NCBI GenBank assembly: GCA_017519145.1
Contig: JAFWTA010000063.1
Span: 1-64,000 of the forward strand
DNA: 64,000 nt
Source of the DNA: Ruminococcus sp.
Lineage (GTDB): Bacteria > Bacillota > Clostridia > Oscillospirales > Ruminococcaceae
Direction: 5' to 3'
The position numbers and the translations under genes are program-made. Below, piece after piece: positions 41,478 to 50,699 of this stretch. The notes under the pieces were generated by a model. It made no database searches and was not told the DNA's origin. It saw nothing but the letters and a program-made list of their open reading frames with translations. How positions within the stretch are numbered: position 1 is the stretch's first letter; each line of letters starts with the position of its first letter.

Positions 41478-42473
41478 ATGGACGATAAAAAGCTTATTTT
41501 CAGCGCTATCCAGCCCACAGGCACTTTTACTCTCGGCAACTATATAGGAGCTGTCCGTAACTGGGCTCCCTTGCAGGATGAGTATAACTGCATCTACTGT
41601 GTTGCCGATATGCACGCTATAACCGTAAAGCAGGAGCCTGCAAAGCTCAGACAGAATACCCTCAATTCATATGCCCTGCTTATGGCCTGCGGAATTGATC
41701 CTCAGAAATCTATCCTCTTTATCCAGAGCCATGCTCCCACACACGCTGAGCTCAACTGGATCCTCTGCTGCAATACTCAGTTCGGTGAGCTCTCCCGTAT
41801 GACTCAGTTCAAGGACAAGAGCCAGAAGCACCCCGACGATGTCAATGCAGGTCTGTTTACATATCCGTCACTTATGGCTGCGGATATCCTCGCATATAAC
41901 GCTGATCTGGTGCCCGTTGGCGTTGACCAGAAGCAGCATCTGGAGCTGGCAAGAAATATCGCTCAGCGCTTCAATCAGCGCTACGGCGACTTCTTCACTC
42001 AGCCCGAGCCCTACATCATTGATGTGGGCGCTAAGGTAATGTCACTTCAGGATCCTACAAAGAAAATGTCAAAGTCTGACGAAAATCCCAACGCCTGCAT
42101 ACTCATCCTCGATGACAAGGATACCATCATCCGCAAGTTCAAGAGAGCTGTCACCGACAGCGAGGCTGAGGTCTGCTACCGCGAGGGCAAGGACGGCATA
42201 AATAACCTCATGACCATCTACTCCTGCGTTACAGGCAGGGACTTCAAGGCTATCGAGTCCGAGTTCGCAGGAAAGGGCTACGGCGACTTCAAGATCGCTG
42301 TGGGCGAGGCTGTTGCCGATCACCTTGAGCCTGTCCGCACAGAGTTCGCAAGACTCAGCAGCGACAAGGCATTCCTGAAACAGTGCTACACCGAGGGCGC
42401 TCAGAAGGCTCTGAGATACTCGGGCAGGATCGTTTCAAAAGCGTTTCATAAGGTCGGTTTCGTTGATAGGTAG
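41478..42473 (+). CDS. trpS: Tryptophanyl-tRNA synthetase
   Basis: A 331-residue class I aminoacyl-tRNA synthetase that charges tRNA(Trp). The HIGH-equivalent is TGTFTLGNY (residues 15-23) and KMSKSDENP lies near residue 198. ADMHAIT and LMAADILAYNADLVPVGVDQKQHLE are family landmarks. Normal length. The binding site AAGGAG is 10 nt upstream. There is no T-box leader. It is cotranscribed with the preceding hypothetical gene. Confidence 0.97.
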   Translation: MDDKKLIFSAIQPTGTFTLGNYIGAVRNWAPLQDEYNCIYCVADMHAITVKQEPAKLRQNTLNSYALLMACGIDPQKSILFIQSHAPTHAELNWILCCNTQFGELSRMTQFKDKSQKHPDDVNAGLFTYPSLMAADILAYNADLVPVGVDQKQHLELARNIAQRFNQRYGDFFTQPEPYIIDVGAKVMSLQDPTKKMSKSDENPNACILILDDKDTIIRKFKRAVTDSEAEVCYREGKDGINNLMTIYSCVTGRDFKAIESEFAGKGYGDFKIAVGEAVADHLEPVRTEFARLSSDKAFLKQCYTEGAQKALRYSGRIVSKAFHKVGFVDR

Positions 42474-42598
42474 TACCAATAGATGCCGAAAAACCGTTTG
42501 CGAAGTATAACGGATAGTAATTATATGGCAAAAATATACAAACGGTGAGTTTTACAAACTTAATATTCTACGATATTAACAAACTTGTCAAAAAACAG

Positions 42599-42627
42599 TT
42601 GCAATTTCTCGAATTTTAGGGTATTAT
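42599..42627 (+). promoter_or_regulatory. mazG-hup promoter
   Basis: -35 TTGCAA (42599-42604), 17-bp spacer, -10 TATTAT (42622-42627). The gap 42474-42661 also holds ACCGTTTG/CAAACGGT (42493-42546), a long-loop inverted repeat that might end trpS transcripts. Confidence 0.65.
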
Positions 42628-42661
42628 ATAACATAGCCCGTCTTTAAGGGAGTGTTTTCCA

Positions 42662-43486
42662 ATGGTTGAATATCAGCAGAAGGAGTTCTATCGTATCGGC
42701 GACCTCGTCGATATTGTAAGACTTCTCAGAGGCGAGGGCGGCTGCCCGTGGGACAGAGAACAGACCCACAAATCCATTAAAAGTGATCTCATCGAGGAGA
42801 CCTGCGAAGTCATCGAGGCTATAGATCTCGAGGACAAGGCTCTGCTTCGTGAGGAGCTGGGAGATGTTCTGCTCCAGGTGGTCTTTCATTGCAGGATCGA
42901 GGAGGAAACAGAATCGTTCAATTTCGACGACGTCTGTGATGAGATCTGCAAGAAACTCATTATCCGCCACCCTCACGTTTTCGGCGACGTCACAGCCAAT
43001 ACCACCGATCAGGTGCTGAAAAACTGGGACGCCATAAAGATGGAGACCAAGGGTCAGGAAAAATATACAGACACCCTGACCAGCGTTGCAAAGTCCCTTC
43101 CCGCTCTTATGAGAGCGCAGAAGGTCGGCAAAAGAGCTATGCGTGCAGGTATGGATTTCCGATGTGCCGAGGACGCTGTGGCTTGTATCTCAAACGAGAA
43201 AGCCGAGCTTGACGCTGCTATCGCAAACGGAGACAAGGCTAATATCGAGGAGGAGATCGGTGATCTTCTGTTTTCCTGTGTCAATGCTGCCCGCCATTTA
43301 GGTGTGGACGCTGAGCAGGCTCTCAAGGACGCCACAGAGAAGTTTATCAAGCGCTTTTCTGTTACGGAAGAGCTTGTTTCCGCAGAAAATATCGATATGA
43401 AGGAGCTCCCTATCGAAGAGCTTGACACATATTGGGACAAGGCAAAATCAATTATTTGTAAAACGGAGGAACGTAAAAATGACTAA
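42662..43486 (+). CDS. mazG: Nucleoside triphosphate pyrophosphohydrolase MazG
   Basis: A 274-residue enzyme with two MazG helical domains that hydrolyses NTPs to NMP and PPi, a housecleaning role. The first domain has the metal motif EETCEVIEAID...ELGDVLLQ and the family start LRGEGGCPWDREQTH. The second has IEEEIGDLLFSCVN. The stop overlaps the start of hup by 8 nt. Pairing mazG-hup is common in Firmicutes. Confidence 0.95.
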   Translation: MVEYQQKEFYRIGDLVDIVRLLRGEGGCPWDREQTHKSIKSDLIEETCEVIEAIDLEDKALLREELGDVLLQVVFHCRIEEETESFNFDDVCDEICKKLIIRHPHVFGDVTANTTDQVLKNWDAIKMETKGQEKYTDTLTSVAKSLPALMRAQKVGKRAMRAGMDFRCAEDAVACISNEKAELDAAIANGDKANIEEEIGDLLFSCVNAARHLGVDAEQALKDATEKFIKRFSVTEELVSAENIDMKELPIEELDTYWDKAKSIICKTEERKND

Positions 43487-43778
43487 GACCGAACTTATCA
43501 ATTCTATTGCTGAAAAGGCTAACTGCACAAAGAAGGACGCTGCTGCAGCTCTGGAAGCTACTCTTTCTTCTATCCAGGAGACTCTTGAGGGCGGCGAGAA
43601 GGTTTCTATCACCGGCTTCGGTACATTCGAGGTTCGCGAGAGAGGCGAAAAGACTTGCATCAACCCCAAGACTAAGACCAAGATGGTATGCCCTCCCTGC
43701 AAGGCTCCCGCTTTCAAGGCAGGCAGAGGTCTGAAGGAAGCTGTTAACGCTCCTAAGAAGAAGAGCAAGAAGAAGTAA
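43479..43778 (+). CDS. hup: DNA-binding protein HU
   Basis: A 99-residue histone-like protein that bends and compacts DNA as a dimer. TKTELINSIAEKANCTKKDAAAALEA and FGTFEVRERGEK are the family landmarks. The DNA-binding arm reads NPKTKTKMVCPPCKAPAFKAG, with an unusual Cys pair CPPC, and the tail is very Lys-rich. ATG 43479 has GGAGG 7 nt upstream, though the frame is open from 43422. The start overlaps the mazG stop. Confidence 0.95.
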   Translation: MTKTELINSIAEKANCTKKDAAAALEATLSSIQETLEGGEKVSITGFGTFEVRERGEKTCINPKTKTKMVCPPCKAPAFKAGRGLKEAVNAPKKKSKKK

Positions 43779-43830
43779 TTAATTAAGGGGACAGGTCAAG
43801 TCAGCTTCCCTTAACGGAAAAAGATGGTTG

Positions 43831-43862
43831 CCGAGCCCTACATTATGGGCTCGGTAATTTTA
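43831..43862 (+). terminator. hup terminator
   Basis: Stem CCGAGCCC/GGGCTCGG (43831-43838 and 43847-43854) followed by TAATTTTA. Confidence 0.7.
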
Positions 43863-43924
43863 TGCCGCGATCAAGGCGGAGGGGCTTCCCCTCTGTCCCC
43901 CGTTTTGTTATAGAAGGAGATAAT

Positions 43925-44167
43925 ATGAGACTGGATAAGTACCTGAAGGTAACAAGGCTCATCAAGCGCCGCACTGTGGCTAACGAAGCCTGCGACGCAG
44001 AGAAGATAGTCGTCAACGGCAAGGCTCAGAGAGCTTCCTACGACGTCAAGGTGGGCGATATAATCGAGATAAATATGGGTACACGCCCTCTGAAGGTAAA
44101 GGTCCTCAGCGTGACGGAACACGCCACAAAGGAAAATGCTGCGGACAATTATACCGTAATAAGCTGA
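43925..44167 (+). CDS. rqcP: S4-domain RNA-binding protein RqcP (YabO)
   Basis: An 80-residue S4 domain protein: MRLDKYLKVTRLIKRRTVANEACD, then VNGKAQRASYDVKVGDIIEI. In Bacillus this protein assists RqcH in adding Ala tails to stalled nascent chains during ribosome quality control. It is found after hup in many Firmicutes, as here. ATG 43925 is preferred over the upstream in-frame codons because AAGGAG is 6 nt before it. Confidence 0.93.
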   Translation: MRLDKYLKVTRLIKRRTVANEACDAEKIVVNGKAQRASYDVKVGDIIEINMGTRPLKVKVLSVTEHATKENAADNYTVIS

Positions 44168-44168
44168 A

Positions 44169-44201
44169 AAGCGCCGAAGTGATATGTTTTCACTTCGGCG
44201 C
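44169..44201 (+). terminator. rqcP terminator
   Basis: 13-bp stem AGCGCCGAAGTGA/TCACTTCGGCGCT with a loop of seven, followed by GTATTATTATTT. Confidence 0.8.
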
Positions 44202-44241
44202 TGTATTATTATTTAAGAGGCTCTGCCCCTTCACCCCTGCC

Positions 44242-44266
44242 AGAGGAACACAGTCCCTTTGGAATC
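44242..44266. repeat. Dispersed repeat, AGGAACACAGTCCCTTTGG family, copy 2
   Basis: Identical over its core to 20238-20262, and preceded in both places by a CTGCCCC-containing stretch. Confidence 0.75.
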
Positions 44267-44273
44267 CCTTTCA

Positions 44274-44305
44274 TAAAAAAGCGCCATAGCAGCTGCTATG
44301 GCGCT
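44274..44305 (-). terminator. Terminator of the epimerase gene
   Basis: Perfect palindrome GCGCCATAGCAGCTGCTATGGCGC (split: arms GCGCCATAGCAG and CTGCTATGGCGC, 44281-44304), with T6 downstream on the minus strand. Confidence 0.85.
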
Positions 44306-44310
44306 TGTCT

Positions 44311-45273
44311 TTACTTGGTGTTGTGGATATCCCAGCGGAAGTTTACAAACTTCGCAGCCTTGGTATTGTCCAGCATATTGTTGTTTTCCATCTTGCTCAT
44401 GTCAAGATAGCGGTAATTGGTCTTTTCATCCTTGCTGCCGCCGCCGAAAAGTCCCTTGAGCTTGGATATCGCTCCGCCCGAGGACCTCTGCACTACTGCG
44501 CCGAGACGGTGCTTCTCACGCATGAATGAGATTATTTCCGCAGCCGTGGTAAGCAGCTTATCGCTTACATTGTAAATGCCCGAATTTGAGGGGCTCTCTG
44601 CTATCTTCAGGAAGCACAGTATAAAGTCAACAAGGTTATGAACGCAGCAGAACTGGAAGCCGTACTGTCCCTGTCCGTAAACGAACAGTGTTCCGTCCTT
44701 GGGGTCTGTGATCTTCGATACAAGATTTTCCGTAAAATTCAGTGTGTATACGGGTGAGAAACGTGCGATGCAGGCGATGATCTCCTTGTGGTGCTGCATC
44801 TCGCTTACCATTGCCTTTTCCGATTTGTACTTCATGACAGCATAGTTGCTTATGGGTTTAAGGTCGCTGTCCTCACGGATAGGCTCACGAGTCTTTGGGA
44901 ACTGGTATACCTGATCCGTGCTGAGCATGACGAACTTCTTGATATTCTCCGTCATTGCGTATCTGAATATGAACTTATCCACCGATGCGCTGTCACTCAT
45001 CTGCTTTTCGGTGACGATAGGTCCCATATCGTTATCAACGGTGCAGGCTGCGTGAATAACTATATCGAATTTATTCTGCTCAAACAGCTCTGCGATTGTG
45101 TTTTTATCTGTAGGTGAACATTCAACAGATGAATAATGAAGCTTTCCCACATTGTAGCCTGATTCCTCTATGTCGACAGCTATGACCTCATAGCCTTTTT
45201 TAAGGAGTCCGGAGCAGATGTGACGGCCTATAAGACCGCAGCCGCCTGTTACAAGAACCTTCTCCACGATCAT
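44311..45273 (-). CDS. NAD-dependent epimerase/dehydratase
   Basis: A 320-residue extended SDR protein that acts on nucleotide sugars. The Rossmann motif is TGGCGLIGRH (residues 9-18), the catalytic YAVMKYK gives Tyr-x-x-x-Lys (about 146-150), and STDQVY precedes it. The C-terminal region has a polar insert GGGSKDEKTNY. Substrate is not deducible. GGAGG is 3 nt from the ATG, which is close. It has its own promoter (45327-45355) and is not next to polysaccharide genes. Confidence 0.9.
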   Translation of the reverse strand: MIVEKVLVTGGCGLIGRHICSGLLKKGYEVIAVDIEESGYNVGKLHYSSVECSPTDKNTIAELFEQNKFDIVIHAACTVDNDMGPIVTEKQMSDSASVDKFIFRYAMTENIKKFVMLSTDQVYQFPKTREPIREDSDLKPISNYAVMKYKSEKAMVSEMQHHKEIIACIARFSPVYTLNFTENLVSKITDPKDGTLFVYGQGQYGFQFCCVHNLVDFILCFLKIAESPSNSGIYNVSDKLLTTAAEIISFMREKHRLGAVVQRSSGGAISKLKGLFGGGSKDEKTNYRYLDMSKMENNNMLDNTKAAKFVNFRWDIHNTK

Positions 45274-45326
45274 AGCCTCCTTTCTAAAGCTTAAATAATA
45301 TCAATATTATATCCTCTGATTTTTTT

Positions 45327-45355
45327 ATTATAACATATGTTTTTCTTTTTTGCAA
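45327..45355 (-). promoter_or_regulatory. Promoter of the epimerase gene
   Basis: Minus strand -35 TTGCAA (45350-45355), 17-bp spacer, -10 TATAAT (45327-45332). Confidence 0.65.
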
Positions 45356-45405
45356 CAGCTTTTCATCGTGTAAGCGTACTGCAACCGATCATATCTATGG
45401 TAATT

Positions 45406-46809
45406 TTATTCAATGTCCGCTGATTTCGGGTCTGTATTTATTTTGTCAAGATATTTCTCCACTGCGGCACTCATCGCGTCATAGGTCTCGTTCCACGGAA
45501 CACCTCTCGCTGTAAGGCGCAGATCGTCATTTATAAGGTCACCGCAGTCCTTGGAAACGCCTCTGGATATGTCGATAACAGGATTATCCTCTGCAAGCTC
45601 CTGCATACTGTCCTTCATATCTATCATTTCCTGAGTCCAGCCGTAGTCATCCATGAACTGCTTGTCAGCCATTGCCTTTGTATCCTCGTCAAGACGGGCA
45701 AAGCGCTTGCAGTCAAGATACTTCGCAACGCCCTCGGGATTTGAACCGCCGCTGACGAACATATATGACTCAAAGCCTGTGGGTATGTAGTACTCGTCAG
45801 CCTCGGGATCCTTGGGCATGGGAACAAAGAATGCATCCTCGCCGTATTTTGCCGTCCACTGGGCTTTCTCGGTATAGAAATCGTAGAGACCTATGGGATA
45901 GAACAGTGTCTTGCCCTCGCCCACATATGCAGGCTTGGTCTCCCAGCCGAAATCGCCTACACCGATGGCTATACAACCCTTCTGGTAGAGGTCGTATATC
46001 CAGTTCTGCACTCTTTCCATTGACGGGTCGGAGAGATTGCTGACCAGCTTGTTGTTCTCAAGGCTTACCGCAGGAACTCCCGTGGTGTTGATGAGTCCGA
46101 ACTCGAACCACCAGCCGTCTATGCCGTACTTCTGGTTATCAGCGTCAACATAGCTCTCAAGCATCTCTTGGAAGGTATCCCATGTCCACTCGCCGTTCTC
46201 ATAGAGCACAGCGGGGTCCTCAAGGCCTGCCTCGGCAACGGTCTTTCTGTTGTAGACCACTGCTACGGCGTCGCCTGTTGCCTGAACGCCTGCCATATAG
46301 TGCTTGCCGTTCCAGATGAACTTGTCGTTTACGTCCTTTACGTCCTCCCAGAGCGGAGAATCGAAGTCGATATAATCATCTACGGGCACGAACATCTCCT
46401 TGATGGCACCTCTTGGGAATGCGTCAAGGTTGCCCCCGTAGAAAAAGTCTATGCCCTCATCTGAGCTGATATACTCGGTGAGCTTGTCATAGCGCTCGTT
46501 GTATGTGCATGGGTAGTACTTGACCGTACCGCCGTAGCGCTCCTGAAAGACCGCAAGGTCGGTGGGGACGTTCTTACCCGTACCGTCGGGATTGATATCC
46601 CAGTCAGAAAGCCACTTTATCTCGCCGTTTTCAAGCTTATCTCCCGTAAGGAGGTCAGACTCGGCGGCATTCTGGTGTATTTCCTCTCTTACAGCGGAAT
46701 CCAGCTCCTTGCTGAACACTGAGCTCTTGTCCTTGCTGCTGCATGAAAGAAGTGACATTGACATTGCTGTAAGGAGCAATGCTGAAATAAAAGTTCTTGC
46801 TTTTTTCAT
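45406..46809 (-). CDS. Extracellular solute-binding lipoprotein, carbohydrate-type
   Basis: A 467-residue lipoprotein (lipobox SLLSC, Cys23) of the family 1 solute-binding proteins. Landmarks: IKWLSDWDINPDG, IDFFYGGNLDAFPRG, VVYNRKTVAEAGLEDP and GEWTWDTFQEML. Such proteins deliver sugars or oligosaccharides to ABC permeases. No permease or ATPase gene is near it and it has its own promoter, so its partners must be elsewhere. Ligand unknown. Confidence 0.92.
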   Translation of the reverse strand: MKKARTFISALLLTAMSMSLLSCSSKDKSSVFSKELDSAVREEIHQNAAESDLLTGDKLENGEIKWLSDWDINPDGTGKNVPTDLAVFQERYGGTVKYYPCTYNERYDKLTEYISSDEGIDFFYGGNLDAFPRGAIKEMFVPVDDYIDFDSPLWEDVKDVNDKFIWNGKHYMAGVQATGDAVAVVYNRKTVAEAGLEDPAVLYENGEWTWDTFQEMLESYVDADNQKYGIDGWWFEFGLINTTGVPAVSLENNKLVSNLSDPSMERVQNWIYDLYQKGCIAIGVGDFGWETKPAYVGEGKTLFYPIGLYDFYTEKAQWTAKYGEDAFFVPMPKDPEADEYYIPTGFESYMFVSGGSNPEGVAKYLDCKRFARLDEDTKAMADKQFMDDYGWTQEMIDMKDSMQELAEDNPVIDISRGVSKDCGDLINDDLRLTARGVPWNETYDAMSAAVEKYLDKINTDPKSADIE

Positions 46810-46869
46810 CCTAAAACTCCTTTAATATCGCCCTATTGTCCGTATATTCGTATATCTGCGCTTTTCTTA

Positions 46870-46899
46870 ATTATATCACGGGACTGCTATTTATGTCAA
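46870..46899 (-). promoter_or_regulatory. Promoter of the solute-binding protein gene
   Basis: Minus strand -35 TTGACA (46894-46899), 18-bp spacer, -10 TATAAT (46870-46875). Confidence 0.75.
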
Positions 46900-46984
46900 T
46901 ATAAATATTACATAGAATTTGACTTTCTTTATAGTTAGTTTATTACATATAATGTGTCAATACTGTGATATAATTCGGACAAAT

Positions 46985-47659
46985 TCACATATTTTTGCCG
47001 CATTTTGTGCCTGTTGCTCTGTATGCACAGCTGTCCTTCATGCTGCATACGGCACAGCCGCGGGGACCTCTCTCCACAGGGGCATCGGATACGCCGATTA
47101 TTGCCGTCACAGACTTTGACGGTATAAGGAGACAGCTGTCCGTTACGGTAAGTCCTATGCGCCTCTGAGCGTTCAGGGCGAGAAGGAAGCTGCGCTGCAA
47201 GGTAATGGGCAGGTCGCCGTAGCCGGGGCTGAACCGCCATGTTCTGTATGCGCAGGGGCGGGCTGAGAATATCTCCTCCTCGGCGCGTTCACAGACCTGT
47301 TCCACAGCAGCACTGCATATGCAGTCAAGGGCGAGAGACTGCGCCATATCGGTCACTGCTGCCTGACGTATGAGCTTGTCCGCCTCCTGTGACAGCGTTG
47401 CCGCAAGGAGCACAGCCCGCTTGCAGCCTTTCAGGTGACGTTTTATGTCCTCCCCTGTCAGGGGCTCGGTCATTGCGCCGAGAAGAACTCCCTCATCCGT
47501 AAATGTGACATCGGTCTCAAGATAGACGTATTTGGGGCGGACTCTCTTCCTGACAAGGCTCTCGGCTCTGTCAAGAAGCTCCGCAACGGCAGGGTCGGGA
47601 GTTCCCTTGACTCCCATGTACCGCGCCGCCTCCGACTTCGATATGGGAAGCAGCTCCAT
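46985..47659 (-). CDS. MetH activation-domain protein (vitamin B12-dependent methionine synthase reactivation)
   Basis: A 224-residue protein equivalent to the S-adenosylmethionine-binding activation domain of cobalamin-dependent methionine synthase, here as a stand-alone gene. MGVKG near the N-terminus, RFSPGYGDLP and LPSKSV-like LIPSKSVTAIIG are typical, and a C-terminal cysteine set (CAVC, CAYR, CGKN) is present. It starts at ATG 47659, overlapping the metF stop as TGATG. With metF it supports methionine and folate metabolism. Confidence 0.93.
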   Translation of the reverse strand: MELLPISKSEAARYMGVKGTPDPAVAELLDRAESLVRKRVRPKYVYLETDVTFTDEGVLLGAMTEPLTGEDIKRHLKGCKRAVLLAATLSQEADKLIRQAAVTDMAQSLALDCICSAAVEQVCERAEEEIFSARPCAYRTWRFSPGYGDLPITLQRSFLLALNAQRRIGLTVTDSCLLIPSKSVTAIIGVSDAPVERGPRGCAVCSMKDSCAYRATGTKCGKNM

Positions 47660-48519
47660 CACACACCTATTATGCCCGAAACGGCTTCGCTTATCTTTCT
47701 TGCGACGTAGGGATTATTCATGGTGTATAGGTGTATTCCGTCAACTCCACTGGCAACAAGGTCCACTATCTGGTTCACGGCGTAGGCTATGCCTGCATCG
47801 CGGAGCGCCTCGGGATTGTGCTCGTACTTGGTCATGATACGGACAAACTTGCTTGGCAGGCTGGCTCCGCAGGTAGTGACCATACGCTCTATCTGGTTTT
47901 TGTTTACTACCGGCATGATACCTGCCTCAATGGGCACGTTTATGCCTGCGATGGCTGCCTTTTCGCGGAACTCGTAGAAGTGGTCGTTGTCAAAGAAAAG
48001 CTGGGTGATGAGGTGGTCTGCACCTGCCTCAACCTTTTTGCGGAGGTTGATTATGTCCTCCACCAGATTTTCTGCATCAGGGTGGCACTCGGGATAGCAG
48101 GCGCCTGCTATGTCGAAGCAGCCCTTTGTCTTTATGTAGGTGATGAGGTCGCTGGCGTGGCGGAAGTCCTCAACAGGCTCTATATCGGGATTTATGTCGC
48201 CCCTGAGAGCAAGGATGTTCTCAATGCCGCGCTGCTGCGCCTCGCTGAGCGCTGCGTCTATCTCTGCCTTGGTAAAGTTGATGCAGGGCAGGTGGAGCAT
48301 GGGCGTGATGCCGCTCTCCTTTATCCTTGACGCGATATCCAGCGCGTAGCGGCTGTTGCCGCTGCCGCCTGCACCGAATGTAACGCTTATAAAGTCGGGC
48401 TTCAGCCCCTGAAGCTCGTCAAGAGTGCTGTAAATTACCTCAATGGGACTGGTCTTCTTTGGAGGGAAGACCTCAAATGAAAACACTGTCTTTTCCTTAA
48501 AAATATCCTTAATGCGCAT
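47659..48519 (-). CDS. metF: Methylenetetrahydrofolate reductase
   Basis: A 286-residue flavoprotein that reduces methylene-THF to methyl-THF, the methyl donor for MetH. FSFEVFPPK near the start, SVTFGAGGSG, a catalytic Glu region, LALRGD, GACYPECHPDA and ITQLFFDNDHFYEF are the family motifs. GGAGG is 5 nt before the ATG. It is cotranscribed with the downstream MetH-activation gene, with ung just upstream. Confidence 0.96.
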   Translation of the reverse strand: MRIKDIFKEKTVFSFEVFPPKKTSPIEVIYSTLDELQGLKPDFISVTFGAGGSGNSRYALDIASRIKESGITPMLHLPCINFTKAEIDAALSEAQQRGIENILALRGDINPDIEPVEDFRHASDLITYIKTKGCFDIAGACYPECHPDAENLVEDIINLRKKVEAGADHLITQLFFDNDHFYEFREKAAIAGINVPIEAGIMPVVNKNQIERMVTTCGASLPSKFVRIMTKYEHNPEALRDAGIAYAVNQIVDLVASGVDGIHLYTMNNPYVARKISEAVSGIIGV

Positions 48520-48532
48520 AGCTGCCTCCGTT

Positions 48533-49204
48533 TCAGTCTATTGACCAGTCTATTTCTTCCATGCCGTTGGCGCGGAGAAAGGCGTTTGCCTTTGAGAAGT
48601 GCCTGCACCCGAAAAATCCGTTGTACGCTGACAGCGGACTGGGATGTGCAGCCTTCAGTATAAGATGCTTGGGATTGGTTATGAACTGCTGCTTCGCCTT
48701 GGCGTCGCCGCCCCACAGCATGAACACCATGGGCTTTTCTCTTTCGTTGAGCAGCTTTATTACGTCAGTGGTGAAGTTCTCCCAGCCCAGACCGCGATGG
48801 CTCCTCGCCTGATCTGCGCGTACTGTCAGCACAGAATTCAGAAGGAGCACTCCCTCCTGCGCCCACTTGGTAAGCTCACCGTGCTTGCCCAGATTGTCAA
48901 TACCAACGTCGTCCCTTATCTCCTTGAAGATATTCACCAGCGACGGCGGCGGAGCTATTCCCTTTCGCACGGAAAAGCTCAGTCCATGAGCCTGTCCCTC
49001 ACCGTGATAGGGATCCTGTCCGATGATGACGCACTTTACAGCGTCGTAGGAAGTGTACTTCATGGCGTTGTAGATATCGTACATATTGGGGTAGATGCGC
49101 TGTGTTCTGTACTCGTTTATGAGCTTCCGGCGAAGCTGCACATAATAGTCCTTTTCAAACTCGCCTTTAAGCAGCTCATCCCAGTCATTATTGAAGTTTA
49201 CCAT
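48533..49204 (-). CDS. ung: Uracil-DNA glycosylase, family 1
   Basis: A 223-residue repair enzyme that excises uracil from DNA. The catalytic GQDPYHGEGQAHGLSFSV (Asp activates water), LLLNSVLTVR, and HPSPLSAYNGFFGC (leucine loop) are intact. ATG 49204 is chosen since GGGAGG precedes it, although an ATG lies at 49222. It is 13 nt upstream of metF, possibly one transcript. Confidence 0.96.
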   Translation of the reverse strand: MVNFNNDWDELLKGEFEKDYYVQLRRKLINEYRTQRIYPNMYDIYNAMKYTSYDAVKCVIIGQDPYHGEGQAHGLSFSVRKGIAPPPSLVNIFKEIRDDVGIDNLGKHGELTKWAQEGVLLLNSVLTVRADQARSHRGLGWENFTTDVIKLLNEREKPMVFMLWGGDAKAKQQFITNPKHLILKAAHPSPLSAYNGFFGCRHFSKANAFLRANGMEEIDWSID

Positions 49205-49252
49205 AATTCCTCCCGTATACAAAACAGGGACGACCTGCGCCGTCCCCCTCTG

Positions 49253-49744
49253 TTAATTGAAAACCGTATCCTCATAGTACTTGAACTTGACAAGGGTATT
49301 TCTTCTGTATGTAAGTGAGCCCTGCTGATTGAAGGGCACCTTTTCATATGCCTCCGCAGAGCATTCTATCTTCAGCTTCTGTCCCTTTCTGGTCACAAAT
49401 ACCAGTTCGTAATACTCGTCCACAAGCTTGACCTGACCTGTGCTCTCTATGACTCTCAGTCGATCGTCGCTCTTTCTTATAAGCGTTGCCATCTCAACAA
49501 TGGGCTCGGAAGTACGCTTCTGTACAGGCTCATCGGGAGCACTTCCCCCTCTGCGTTCCGCAAGTGATTTCTTGACGGGTCCCGACCTTTCAGGCTCTTC
49601 GCCCTCATCGTCGCTTCTCTCCTCAAGGAATACCGAAAGCAGTCTTCTGAAGGAGCTCTTGCCGCTGAACAGCAGCATTATCAGTATAAGTATTACTACG
49701 ATAGCTCCAAGGAGAATGAGCAAATTTCTTAATTGTTCTGTCAT
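49253..49744 (-). CDS. DUF2500-like membrane-anchored protein
   Basis: A 163-residue protein with one N-terminal transmembrane helix (about residues 8-27), a charged linker and a C-terminal beta-rich domain with YYELVFVTRKGQKLKIECSAEAYEKVP and GSLTYRR, the DUF2500 pattern. The frame is open to 49816. MTEQLRN at 49744 is the likely start because it puts the helix at the N-terminus, though the binding site is poor. Function unknown. Confidence 0.75.
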   Translation of the reverse strand: MTEQLRNLLILLGAIVVILILIMLLFSGKSSFRRLLSVFLEERSDDEGEEPERSGPVKKSLAERRGGSAPDEPVQKRTSEPIVEMATLIRKSDDRLRVIESTGQVKLVDEYYELVFVTRKGQKLKIECSAEAYEKVPFNQQGSLTYRRNTLVKFKYYEDTVFN

Positions 49745-49949
49745 TGTATCCCATGGCGCAGTGCGCCGCTCCTTTCTGTATATATAAACGCCTTTCGCCT
49801 GTGCGAAAAGCTTCACTCTTATATTATAATATATTTTTTCTTACTTTGCAAGTTCTATTTGCATATTTTTTTAAAATATATGCAAAGCCCGCCCTTGCTT
49901 TTTTTCACCTTTCGTGTTATAATCATGAAAAAAGTTATTGGAGGAAGTT

Positions 49950-50696
49950 ATGCAGAAGGTTCTGGGATATATGCGAAAAGCCGTACAGCAGTACGGGCTT
50001 ATCAAGGACGGCGACCGCATCATGGTGGGAGTTTCGGGAGGCAAGGACAGTCTTGTGCTCCTGTACGGGCTCACTCTCCTGAGGCGGTTCATCGGAATAG
50101 AATACGATGTGGTGGGAGTTACTCTCGATATGGGATTTACAGGCGAAAAGATGGACTTCTCACCCGTTGAGAGATTCTGCGAGGAGCACCATATCGAATA
50201 CCACATTATAAAGACACAGATCGCGGAGATCGTTTTCGACGTCAGAAAGGAGCCAAGTCCGTGCAGTCTCTGCGCCCGTATGCGCCGCGGAGCGCTCCAC
50301 GATGCCGCAAATGAGCTGGGCTGTAACAAGGTGGCTCTGGGCCACAACTACGACGACGCGGTGGAGACCTTTATCATGAACCTGTTCACTGAGGGGCGTA
50401 TCGGTTGCTTCGCGCCAAGCACATTCCTTTCCCACAAGAAAGTGACTGTTATTCGTCCCCTTGTGCTTGCCCCCGAAAAAGAGGTGCGCAGAGCGGCGAG
50501 GAAGAATGAGCTTCCCGTGGTTAAATCGGTATGTCCTGCGGACGGTCACACCAACCGCCAGAAAACCAAGGACTTCCTTGCGGATATGGAGCGGAACGAT
50601 CACGGCTTCAAGGACAGGATATTCGGCGCTATGAAGCGGGCAAATGTTGACGGCTGGGGCGGAATAGACTGGGCTCCGCCCAAAAGTAAAGACTAA
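49950..50696 (+). CDS. ttcA: tRNA 2-thiocytidine biosynthesis protein, TtcA family
   Basis: A 248-residue PP-loop ATPase that thiolates C32 in tRNA with a Fe-S cluster. The PP-loop is VGVSGGKDSLVLL (about residues 29-41). CSLC (about 106-109) and a further Cys provide cluster ligands, and ALGHNYDDAVETF is the family LGHH-like motif. ATG 49950 is chosen because GGAGG is 6 nt before it. Convergent with scaE. Confidence 0.93.
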   Translation: MQKVLGYMRKAVQQYGLIKDGDRIMVGVSGGKDSLVLLYGLTLLRRFIGIEYDVVGVTLDMGFTGEKMDFSPVERFCEEHHIEYHIIKTQIAEIVFDVRKEPSPCSLCARMRRGALHDAANELGCNKVALGHNYDDAVETFIMNLFTEGRIGCFAPSTFLSHKKVTVIRPLVLAPEKEVRRAARKNELPVVKSVCPADGHTNRQKTKDFLADMERNDHGFKDRIFGAMKRANVDGWGGIDWAPPKSKD

Positions 50697-50699
50697 AAT

